Assembly: GCF_000275845.1 (NCBI RefSeq)
Contig: NW_006766885.1
Span: 736,431 to 800,430, forward strand
DNA: 64,000 bases
From: Dichomitus squalens LYAD-421 SS1
Taxonomy: Eukaryota > Basidiomycota > Agaricomycetes > Polyporales > Polyporaceae
Reading direction: 5' to 3'
Part shown: piece after piece, positions 10,990 to 21,000 of the stretch
Numbering within the stretch: the stretch's first letter is position 1
Layout of the letters: the number at the start of each line of letters is the position of its first letter
The notes under the pieces: model-generated
The model's input: the letters and a program-made list of their open reading frames with translations, nothing else
The model's database searches: none
Told to the model about the DNA's origin: nothing
Position numbers and translations under genes: made by a program

Positions 10990-13876
10990 TCACGCTCGCG
11001 TTCCCAGCGCTTTCCGCGCCTCCTCGTTCGCCCTCTGCGCCTTCGCGATGGACGACCGGACCGCCGTCGACGCAGAATTGCCCGCTAGGTTCCCCATGCT
11101 CGCGCTCGACGACGGTGCGCGCGAGCTCGCCTTCGCCGCGTTCATCGCCGCCATCGCGCGCAACGTCGTCCCGCTTTTCCTCGGGCCCGTTCTCGCCGCC
11201 GTCGCGGGCTTGCTCGCGGTTGGTGCAGGCGCCGCGCGGTCCTCCACCTTCTTGAGGAACGGGCTCGGCAGGTTCTCCACGTCATTAGAATCGTACTTCG
11301 GCTCTGGTGCCTGCGCGAGCGATGCGACCGACGCAGCGGCCGTCTTGGCGGGGGCGACAGACGCAGACGCAGACGTCACGGCAGACGTCGAGGCTGCACG
11401 CTTCACCTTGTTGCGCGCGGAACTCGACGACGAGCTCCCCGCCTCCACTGCGGCGCTCGCCGAGCGCACTGCCGCAGACGCAGACGCAGCGCGAATGGAG
11501 GGGCGGCGTAGCCGGGTCGGCTTCACCGCAGGCGCCGCCGTCAGCGTCGCGTTTCCGGCGCTCGAGGTGCTGCTCGCCGTCGACTGCGTCGGCGTGCTCT
11601 CGCCGTCCGACTCCTCCGCGTCCTTGTCCTTGTCCCGCCTGCTCCCGCGCGGCCTGCTGTCCGTCTCGTACCCGTCCTCGTCGAGCTCGCCCTCGCTCTC
11701 GCCGCTCTCCTCCGCGTCGAAGTCGAAGATCTTCGCGAAGTTCAGGCCGACCCTGGGCGTCTCCACGAACAGCTTCGCGAGCTCGGCCTGGGTCGGGGTG
11801 GCGACGGGCTCGCCCGTCGCGGTGAGGATGACGCCCTTCATCGCCGACGGCGGCGCCATCTCGAGGTCGAGGTTCACCGACTTGGTCGGCATCGGCGTCT
11901 TGAACTCGGGCAGCTTGTACGGCGCGGCCCTGATCGGCTCCGGCGAGTCCGCCAGACGGCTGAGGGGCGCCATGATGTTCTTGACCTCCTCCAGCGGGTT
12001 CTTTGACCTCGTCCTCCTCTCCCCTACCCCCGTGACCGCAGGCGCAGCCTCCAGCGCCTTCATCTTCGCGTCGAGCTCGCGCCGCACGCCGTCGAGCTGC
12101 AGCCGCTCACGCTCGAGCTCCTCCGCACGCTGCTGGACCCACTGCATGCGCTCCTCGACGGCGCGGCCCATGCCCTCCCTCGTCTGGCGCTCCCACTCAG
12201 CCCACATCCGCGCCATCTCCTCCTCCCGCCGCCTGACGGCGTCCATGATCTCCTGCTCGCGGCGCGTCATGCGCTCCGCGACCTCCTGCTCCTGCTTGAG
12301 CACCATCGCGCGCAGCTCCTCGTCGCGCCGCGCGACGGCCTGCCGGACGCGCTGCTGCAGTGTGGACTCCGCGGTGGCGAGCACGGTGCGGAGCGACGCG
12401 AGCTCCTCGTCCTTCTGCGCGACGACCGCAGCGAGCTTCGCCTCGCGCTCGGCGAGGGTCGTTTCTCGTGCGACGAGGTCGCGTTCTTTTGCGAGGAGGC
12501 TGCTCTTATGCGACTTGACGGTGTTGAGCCTGCATGACTTGCTGCGTTAGCGGAAGGCCCGACCGGAGGCGGTAGGTCTGACTTACATCTTCTGGGTCTC
12601 GAAGACCTTGTACGCGAGGTCGATGCGCTCGTGTTGCAGGAGTTGGCTAGCGGACGGACGCATGGCGGGCTAGAAGCGACTCAGCTTCGCCACGTACAGT
12701 AAGAGTACGCGAAGCTTACGTTGAGGTTGAGCATCGACTTGATGACGGCGGTGAGTGCTGGACTGTAGCCCTTCGGTAATGGAGGTATGCGACCATTGCT
12801 ACACGATTCACGAGTGAGTAGGGAGGGACCATACAGCGAGTGAACGCGGGCAACCGCACCGGATAAGGATGCTGAGTTCTGCGTGTGTCTTCGCTTCATG
12901 GAATGGTGGTTTGAGTGCGCACAGCTCGTAAACCAAGCATCCTAATGACCAGATGTCTGATTTTGAGTCGTACGCCTTTTCTTGCATGAGTTCTGGGGAC
13001 ATATAGTATGGCGTCTGGGAGAACAGGTGAGTGCTCTGACCTCGTGGTGCCATGAGTGAATGATACATACCCCAACGTATGTTTGGGCGAAGCTGGCTTG
13101 TGGGAGGGCTTTCGAGAGACCAAAGTCACCGAGCTTGACAAGGTTGCCTTCATCAAGGAACACTGTAGGCGACATACTCAGAATTATTCTTCGTGTAACG
13201 CAAAGGTACGTCCCAAGAGACGGCGACTATGCACGATAGAGAAGATTACGTACCGTTGTCCGGCTTCAAGTCACGGTGAAGAATCTGTGCCCTCTTCTCT
13301 TTGCCGTCGCTGTCTGGCGTCCCCACACTACTTGTCCTCCCGTGTCCGCTATTGGGGTGGTGACAGTAGTTGAGCGCGAGGAGGATTTGCATAAAATAGT
13401 TCCAGATGGTGTCTTCGGGGATGAGTCGGTTATGGCGCTGGGCTTGCTTGATGACAGTGGAGAGGTCGCCGCCTCCGCAAAATTCCATGAGGATGTAAAG
13501 GATGCCTGCATCGCGGTCAACGTGTCGGTCGTGATAGCGTACGATGTGTTCGTGATGGAGATCCTTGAGGATGTTACTAGAAGAAGGGGAGGTCGGTGCG
13601 GTGGTCGGGTGGTACGACGGCGAGACACTCACACTTCAGCAACAATCTGCTTGCGGTCGCGCTCTGTCATGCGTTCGAAGTTGAGTTCCTTGCGCGCGAA
13701 GATCTGCCAGCCACCCGCGGGTTCAGACTACTGGCGTTTGTCTGCCACAAATGTGGTGAAGTTGCTGGAGCGACACTTACGAGACCGTCCGCCTTCCGTC
13801 GTACCTTGCGAATGATGCCAAAAGAGCCGTTACCGACAACATCAAGAGGCTCGTAGAGGTCCAGCGGAGAGGCCAT
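10990..13876 (-). CDS. nimA: NIMA-related serine/threonine kinase (NimA/Kin3 type)
   Basis: Mitotic protein kinase with an N-terminal catalytic domain and a long regulatory tail. Starting at ATG 13876 the exons give the glycine loop ([13 protein letters not shown]), the catalytic lysine in [26 protein letters not shown], hinge [27 protein letters not shown] (HRD), LGDFGLSK (DFG), TPYYMSPEL (APE equivalent), [20 protein letters not shown] and a C-lobe ending about residue 300. An insert rich in Ser, Gly and Asp sits just before the HRD loop. The tail begins with a long coiled coil (repeated RREQE/RREEE units) and continues as an Ala/Ser-rich, low-complexity region with acidic and basic patches, ending ARKALGTRA and a TGA at 10992-10990. 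Family knowledge places it at G2/M entry and spindle-pole function. Overall length is in the range of fungal NIMA kinases. Confidence 0.93.
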
Positions 13877-14448
13877 GGCGGGAGAGGCGGGAAAGGCGGG
13901 AGAGGGAGACTGGAGAGGGCAACGTCGATGTGCAAGAGCCGCCCAGCCAGAAACATCCGCATTCCATTTCCAACACCAGCGCCCACCCATCACAAAGGCG
14001 CCCGTGTCTCGTCCCTCGTCACCTGATCGCGTCCCCCCCTCACGCGTCGCACTACGTACTCACAGGTACTCCGAACCGGAGAACAACGCTTACGGGTTTT
14101 ACGACGCACATGGGCTTCTTCGCCTACAATATGTGCCACTAGTGCTTTTAGGTCAGCCGTATGCCAATATTTGCCTTTGAACGGGCACTCAAATGGGCAC
14201 CCAATGTCTTCGAGTTGTCGGACATGGGATAGCAAGCACATTCGCGGCGAAGATGCCGGGAACTTTCAAAGTAACTCGTAGTACAAGAGAAATAGGAAGA
14301 TACAGTAATAGTCAACAGCGTCCACAAGTATTACTTGCTATGATCCTTTCATGTCGTAAGCACGTTATTACAGGAGACGCTCCGTCTTCGCACGGTGTCA
14401 GGATCCGTCGTCCTACTGACAGCTCGATTGAATCAATACCTTGGCCTC
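13877..14448. other. Kinase promoter and b561 3' flank; nothing else seen
   Basis: This 572-base spacer lies between two minus-strand genes. Only short, unpersuasive frames are present. The kinase promoter and leader must lie here. Confidence 0.5.
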
Positions 14449-15386
14449 TCACTGCGCTTTGCCTGTTGATGTCGCCGTCGAGGGCTCCACTTGGTGAGCC
14501 ATGGGTTCGTTGGGCTCCGTTGAGCCAGTGTCCCCCATCCGCGCCTGCCTCTCTAGCGCGAACTGACGTCGAATGAGGAAGATGACCCCTGCGAAGTACA
14601 CGACCGGCAGAAGCTAGGGAACAGGTAGTGGGCCGATCAATGTCTGTGACGCGCAGCACGGAAGGCACAGCACACTCACCACGATCCAAACATACCAGAA
14701 GACGTTCGCTCCGTTCGAGATGGGCCCCCGCCCCGTCTGCAGAGGCCACTCCGTGCGGAACCCCGTGCGGACCTGCCAAGTGGATACATGGAAACGGGAC
14801 GGAGCCAATAAGGGTGTCGGAAGGTACGACCACACCTCGTCAGTTGGCTGCTGCGGGAAGCACTGCTGCGGTCGGACGCACCTGGTACATGGCGAACGCG
14901 ATGAGCAGCAGACCCGTCACCGCATGGAAGTAATTCTGGAACGGGCGCCGGCCGGTTCCCCTCGCCCACGCCTTCGGCTTGAAGTAGTGGATGGAAGCCC
15001 CGAACGCGAGCTGCGCGAGATAGAGCACGAAGATCGCGATCCCCCATTGCTTGTGCACGTCGTTGATGGGGCCGGACTCAGCAAGGACGACGGCGTGGAT
15101 GCCCATCGACACGCCAACGATGATGACAGGGCCCGCTGTCCGCGCACGACTGCGTCAGACACGAGCAGGGCCGGGGGCACACGACCGAAGATAGAAGAAT
15201 GGACGTACCGAGGGCGAACTGAATGATCCAGTGCGCAGTGAACCAGCTCGGGCTGAACGTCCTCGTGTAGCGCGCGACGAGAGCACCGAGAGGCAGCAAC
15301 CCCAAGAAGCCGATCACACAGAGGATCGCATGCGCAATAATGTACTTCTCGAATGGGAGCAGCGGGATGACGATATCGAGGGCCAT
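14449..15386 (-). CDS. Cytochrome b561 domain membrane protein, no DOMON domain
   Basis: A stand-alone cytochrome b561-type transmembrane electron carrier. The ATG at 15386 is in an excellent context (GCCATGGCC). Four histidines at the usual helix positions can be read: YIIAHAILC, WFTAHWIIQF, INDVHKQWGIA and NYFHAVTGLL; in this family they ligate two b hemes. After the last helices (FWYVWIVLLPVVYFAGVIF) comes a short cytosolic tail ending STGKAQ and a TGA at 14451-14449. Three short introns split the gene and the product is about 250 residues. No signal peptide or DOMON sequence was found upstream, unlike its neighbour at 16.5-18.3 kb, to which the b561 domain is clearly similar. Likely partner is an extracellular or lumenal electron donor; the physiological role is not visible. 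Confidence 0.85.
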
Positions 15387-16495
15387 GGCAGGCGCTAGGC
15401 GATAGTGACCTTACGGTATGGAAGGACTGTCCGTAGTCTCGGGTGGCACCCTGATACGCGCGTGCAATAAAGATGGCGAGGGCGGTGGGGAGGACGTGTT
15501 ATCGTCTGCGAACGTCTGTCGGAGTACACGTTAATGTCGAGGTATAGCACTCTGCCAAGCAGGGGATAGATGTCAAGGCGTACCAGCTCTGTATGAAGTC
15601 CTCGCACATCTGAGGTGTTTATAAGGTAGCCAGTCCCAGTGGTGGGATTTGTCCACTCCAAAATTCCCGAACGATATAGGTGTTGGACACGCCCGCTCAG
15701 GGCTGCTCCCACCGTCCCGCAGGTGGGAAGCTGCGCATAGCTTCTCACGTCGTGGTCAGCATTTGCCATCGAGCAAAAGTCTGTTGGCCAACTTCGCGTG
15801 AGAAGACGTTCCGTGCGTGAGAAGGGTCAAATGCTCACTTGCGTTCAACCGGCGAGTAAAGAAGAACGAGAGCTCAACATACATTCAAGATCTCTTATTC
15901 ACAGATCTTCAGTGCGAAGGTCACCTCTTAACCTTGCCCAAGTAACTTCGCCCATCGATAGGGACATTCAATGGAAGGTATAAAATGCGCAGCTTGGCCA
16001 GAGTACACCCGTGTCAGTAGAATTACACACGGCATGGAGCGAAAAGATACTCACTGCAACGTCATCTTCCAATCATTGCTTGCAACTGTCGCATAAGTTC
16101 GAATGGTCCACGGCGACTTACTAATGGAATGGACCGGATTGAGAAGCAGAACGAAACTAGAAGGTGACCGGATGCAAAACAAATATACTGAGCATCTATT
16201 AGGATGTCCGTTTTCCTCGAACTACTACTATATACGCTACAATAATGCCTACCGAATGTCCGCAGAGAGCTCTACAGCAGGAGTCTAGCCAGACATCAAC
16301 TATCATGCCATCAAGTTCATAAATCGTCCATCCAAGATATTGTAGTCTAGAACAAAGGCAGAGCCGGAGCAATGCTTCCGAGCAGCTTCCTATGTCGCAC
16401 GCTTGGTATCATAGTCGTAGACTCAGCGTCATGCGAAGATGCGAAGACATACTGACAAGAAACGAAGATGCTTCTCTGTCAGAGGGCGATTATTT
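15387..16495. other. Intergenic region between the two b561 genes; no gene recognised
   Basis: About 1.1 kb with only short frames on either strand. The DOMON-type N terminus present in the neighbouring paralogue was looked for and not found. No structured repeat was noticed. Confidence 0.45.
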
Positions 16496-18326
16496 TCAGA
16501 AACGGTCGGTATAGCGGCCCTCGTCGGTGTAACCTTCTTGCAGGGGATACTCTGACTGGGAGGCCTTCATGCTGGGACGTTCCTGCCGGAACTGCTTGGG
16601 AAGGAGCGCGAGTCCAGCCAAGTATGCGATCGGAATGAGCTGTAGGTGAACGCGTCTGAGTTCGCGAGACTACGGATACCAATGAAGACATAGCATACCG
16701 CAACCCAGATATACCAAACGATGTCGGCACCCTTGCCGATTGGTGGTCTTCCAGAGAGGGTGTCCCACTCATGGTGGAATCCAATGCGTACCTAGAGGAA
16801 GCTGTCAACAATCAGACCGACTGCGGGACTTTTGCTGACCCACCTCATAGAACGCAAGAGCAACAATTAGAAGACCAAGGACTGCATGCCCGTAGTTCTG
16901 TGCCGGACGTTTCTTGTCGACAGTCCAAGACAACGGCTTCCAACGATGGATGACGAAACCCAGCACGCATTGGAAATAGTAGATTATCCAAAGCGCGAGA
17001 CCGAGCTTCTTGTGCGTGTCCGCCAACTGTGCCGACGGCTGTGTCGCGACAGCGTCAATGCCCAATATAATGCCCGCGGTGATGACAGGACCCGCTGTGA
17101 AACAATTCATGAACAATAAACGATTAGCGCCTCCACGTCCGACAAGCCCGCAGGGGGCAGTACAACACTCACCGACAGCGAACTGGAACACCCAGTGGCC
17201 CCTGAACCAGGCATTGTGGAAAGTGCGCGTGTAGCGCGCCAGGAGCGCGCCCGCTGGGAGCAGGATCAGGAACCCGATCGTGCACAGCAGCGCGTGCGCA
17301 ACGATCATCTTCTGGTACTGTAACATCGGCGTCGAGTTGTCGCCTGTCTTCGCGTTGGGGTCGCTAACCGGATCTGAAGTGTTACTGCTCGACACGGGCG
17401 TGGACATGTCGAGTGTCGTCGGTCCGGAGTCGAGGTGCTGTACGATTGTTGCATCCTGAGCAGAGGAGTCGGGGTTTGTGTCACTGAACGCCCAAATGAT
17501 TGGCTGTGACGTCCCGCCCGAAGTCTACCGTGTATGAGCATAACGAGTTGGTGGAGCATCAGCCTTTGAATGGAAAGAAAGCTACGACAGCCACAGCGCC
17601 CCGAGCGCGGTCGGGAGAACGGCCTGCATACCTCGATGGTAAAAGCCAGTTTGGGCTGTGTCCCGGTCAAATCGCTGCCGGACTGATCGGCAGTCGCGAC
17701 GCGCGGCGGGTTCGACACGAGCGTGGGCATGACCTCTGAAGGCGCCTGCCGCTGTGACACAGTGATGGACCCGTCGGAGTTGGGCCACATGATGACCATG
17801 GGGGTGTTGGCCATCGTCTGCCCGAAGCCTCTAAACGAGCTCAATGAGTTGTGAGATGGCCTCGCGAGGACACGGCGGCTCTCACACTGCCATCCAACCC
17901 AACTTCGCCTTCCCGGTACTTTGCATCACGTCTGTCGGGAGTGCGCGTTGAGAACGTCCAATGAGCGAGGGCGCGATCTACTGGACTCACACGTCGTTGT
18001 TGATCCATTGATCGTCCCGCTAATGCACATGTAATCCTCGCACACCGTGCCCGTGGTCACGCCCGACGTTGAGTTCGAGCCGGCGGCGGCCCCGGATACA
18101 GTAGTGCCAGTCACCGTCGAGCTTGCCGCGGAGCTCGTGGAGCTGGACCCGTCGTCGTCGTTGTCGCTGTTGCCATCGTCGATGCCTTTCCCCTACGTCG
18201 AGCAGACTTCCATCAATCGTCATCCACAGAGATCAAACACTGAGGGCGACTTACACGGCCACCATCTTTTGCAGCGATGAGAGAGGAGAACCCGAGAATC
18301 ACTGCGAGTGCCAGAACCGAGCGCAT
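16496..18326 (-). CDS. Secreted/membrane DOMON-cytochrome b561 fusion protein
   Basis: A signal peptide (MRSVLALAVILGFSSLIAA) is followed by an acidic, Ser/Thr-rich linker, a DOMON domain and a six-helix cytochrome b561 domain. The DOMON part reads VCEDYMCISGTINGST, KAKLGWMAVGFGQTM, ANTPMVIMWPNSDGSITVSQ, KLAFTIETSGG and SQPIIWAFSDTNP, then QHLDSGPTTLDM; it resembles the cytochrome domain of cellobiose dehydrogenase. The four b561 histidines are in MIVAHALLC, FRGHWVFQF, ADTHKKLGLA and NYGHAVLGLL. The C-terminal tail ends EGRYTDRF with a TGA at 16498-16496. Such fusions are expected to move electrons across a membrane between an outer heme and the b561 hemes. The intron after LAFTIE is placed to restore the IIWAFSDTNP block. 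The gene lies upstream of a DOMON-less paralogue on the same strand. Confidence 0.87.
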
Positions 18327-20286
18327 GGTTTCGGCCAGGAAGAGCGGAATACAGCGAAGGTCCACCCCGGTACCCAGGATCGTTATATACCGAACCCTGC
18401 ATGGGAGCAGACGGATGCTGCGCCTGCACCGGGCGTCCAGCGCGTTGCCTCCTGGGTGTGAGTTTGATGGCCAACTAAGGCAAGACTGCACTTCTGGCGG
18501 ACCTAAACGGGCAGAGCGCATTTTGTGTGGGAGGATCTAGTGAGGGAAGCGTTTCACGAAATTCACGCACGCCCGTTGGCCCTGCCAATGGGAGGGCTCC
18601 GCTGCGGCTGGGGACAGATCCTCGGGAGAGGCTGGTAGCCGCACTAGCGCCCAAACGATGCGCAGCAGAAACTGTTCTATCGAGGTCTTCCATCCGCCGA
18701 TTGTGTTGTCCGCGCGACATGGTGACGTCCTAGAACGTACAAGTTAGTAGATCAAGGCAGTGTACGCAGTACAACAGCCCCTACCAAGGAACGACCAAGC
18801 TCAACATGAACGTCCCGTTTCCCTCGCGCCTTGGGCGTGATATACGAGACGCCCCCGAATGTCGGCATCCCGTAAGGCAGATCGTAGCGTGCGACTCGAA
18901 GAGAACAGAGGGGCGCTATATCGTCCTGATCTCAACTTTCGTGGCAAGCCTTGCATTGTTGTCGCCGCATATGTGATCTACGCTGTATCAAATGGACAAT
19001 CTCCGTTGATGTCGAGAACGAAATCTCTTGTCTTCTGTCGAACACGTTCAGGGCTGTGACGGGATGCATAGACCAGGAATAGCGCACTCCCGTCATCCCG
19101 AGATGTCCTGCCCGCGGTTTCAACTTTGAGCATAGCATAACCGATCGATGACTGCGTCTCAGCAGGGCTGATATGCTGCGTTCATCGCGAGCATCCCCTG
19201 GTATCCGAGGTGACATCGCGATCGGGACTGGGGAGCTTTCCGCGCCTCGAATGACATCTCGTACGCAACGTCTTGACCGCAGAGGTTACAGGTGGGAACA
19301 TCACTGAGGTAGGTGACAGCGTTCCTTTTCGCGCAGGCATGGTGGCTATGTTGCAGCGGCGGCACCCTGCGTACGGGCTTGCGTTAGCCTCGGTGGAGAA
19401 TGTGGGGCGAGTACTCGATGTCAACAGCTACATACCTTCCATTTCGGCCCAACAGGAATAGGCCCGTATGATGGCCATAGGACAAAGGGATTCGAGGCAC
19501 GTTGTGCTGGCAAGGAGCACGAGTTGCGTGGAGCACGAAGGTCTCCAGCGAGACGGCGTGTGTGATCAGCGCCGTTGGAGTGGACCTGACGGAGGACTGC
19601 GTCTCGCGAAGAGTAGAAGGCCACAGGTCTAAGTAGCTGCAGAGCTCTCTGCGCGCTGCGCGGTGATGGTGTTTGGTATTTTCAAGGCACCGCGGCGCAG
19701 TGATTCGCAGCACGCGCATTGTTTGAAGTTTGGCCAGGAGCAACAAACGCGGTCGACCGCGAAGGAGCCATGAGCGTGCTTGACGTCGAGTGATCTTCAG
19801 GTGAGTAGTCAAAGAGTCAACGACATGGCCTCAGGCTCACCTGTAGTCTGCGTTGCACCGTGCCGTCGCCTGAGCCAGTCTCGATTGCGTCTGTCTACTG
19901 CTTGGAGCGTGCTTCTGCCATCCGGTCACGAGCGGGCAAGAAAGGTTCGACTCACCTAGTGACCCAGGCCCTGCCGACGTTCATATGGGATGCACTTGAG
20001 GAACGTGAAACTGTCTCCTACTCGGTCGAGACCTGGATATGGTCTGCCGCGGGACAACGGAGTGGGGATACCGCAGCGAAGGCGAGGTAATTGCACATCA
20101 CAACGATGACTTTGGCCCTAACATGGAGGGGGCACGCAGAGCTCTGAGTGCTTCGGTCCGTGGTTCTTAAGTGTGACAACGGCAGTACTAAGACTTACGA
20201 CCGTGCCTGCAGACCAATGCCCTCCACCATCCACCCTGACTTACTGAATGCTATGGGATGAAAGAGAGCAATGGACCTTTCGGAGT
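18327..20286. other. Unassigned 2-kb region, no convincing gene
   Basis: Minus-strand frames around 19.1-19.8 kb are fairly open and can be linked by one good GTATGT...CGTACGCAG intron (about 19435 to 19370), but the resulting peptide, which contains a TCNLCGQ motif, matches no family known to me. It may be an orphan gene, a relic or chance. The 5' flank of the DOMON-b561 gene also lies here. Confidence 0.35.
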
Positions 20287-20690
20287 TCATGCGCCGCGCG
20301 CATTTCTCGGAAGATCGAAGGTGAGCATACCCGGACGGGAGCCAATGAGACCAGGAGCGGCAAAGATAGCGTATGGAGTCAGACAAGCAAGACTTTCAAA
20401 ACAGATAGCCATGGCATCGCGACCGAGACCGTTTACACGGTTGATAACACGACGCCCGTGTCAAATATGAAGGCCAGTATCCGTGTGAACAGCTGGGAGT
20501 ATGCAAGGACGAACGAGACCGGACGAGATGCGCTCTAGAGTGCGATGTGTCGTATCAGGTAGAACAGAATGACAGGGAGGGGGACGGTCGATGTGGCAAC
20601 GAACCAACAGTCGCAGTCAACTCGGATAAGTAGAGGAAGCAGTTGAACTGTTAACGCGAATACGGCGGCAACAGCTCCGGCAAATACGAT
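20287..20690 (-). pseudogene. Probable decayed fragment of a DUF6534-type fungal membrane protein
   Basis: On the minus strand the last transmembrane part of this basidiomycete-rich family seems recognisable: VILFYLIRH, then FTRILAFIFDTGVVLSTV (family pattern N-R-L-x-x-F-x-x-x-T-G-L-L-T-S) and, after a 45-base intron with a GTAAAC donor, LACLTPYAIFAAPGLIGSRP ending LPRNARGA with a stop at 20289-20287. The RSRSSLHT string expected before FTRIL lies in a different frame, and a TAG interrupts the frame carrying FYLIRH. No N-terminal membrane segments were found before the NIPA gene begins at 21001. A truncated, frameshifted relic is the best reading; the family match is from memory and weak. Confidence 0.35.
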
Positions 20691-20768
20691 TCGTTATCTC
20701 AGATCATCGGACTGGCCGGCATCTCGGGGCCACAACAGGCAGCCGCAGGCCGCATCAGAGGGCGACCC

Positions 20769-20783
20769 CGGCCGCTGCGGCCG
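20769..20783. repeat. 15-base GC-only near-palindrome upstream of the NIPA gene
   Basis: CGGCCGC T GCGGCCG is a perfect inverted repeat with a single central base, about 220 bases before the NIPA start codon. It contains CGG/CCG half-sites of the kind bound by Zn2Cys6 regulators, but it may simply be GC-rich chance. Confidence 0.3.
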
Positions 20784-21000
20784 CTGAGAATGCCGGGGGC
20801 GGGGGGCGGTTACCGAATGGGGAGTGGCAGCGCAGAAACCGGCTGAAACGGGTTCACGGGCAGTCTCGTCGGTGTATACCTGGTATTGTTGGCTCACTCC
20901 CCACCCTTGCCTTTGACCGACATTCCTGACCGCCCCCTAGGGGCTCTCTCTCTCTCCTGGACCGGTGAAATACGCTGTTACGACCTTCTAATTCTCAATC

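Noticed and set aside
11048..12550. Plus-strand 500-codon open frame
   Set aside because: Lies exactly antisense to the coiled coil and low-complexity tail of the NIMA-type kinase; its Ser/Arg/Ala composition is the mirror of that coding sequence.
17400..17640. Alternative DOMON-b561 splicing that uses a short exon reading SFHSKADAPPTRYAHT
   Set aside because: It breaks the conserved SQPIIWAFSDTNP block; a single intron from GAG|GTATGC to CGGTAG|ACTTCG keeps that block in frame.
19935..19965. B-box-like GGTTCGACTC suggesting a second tRNA
   Set aside because: The flanking bases do not form a T stem, and no D arm, anticodon arm or acceptor stem can be drawn upstream.
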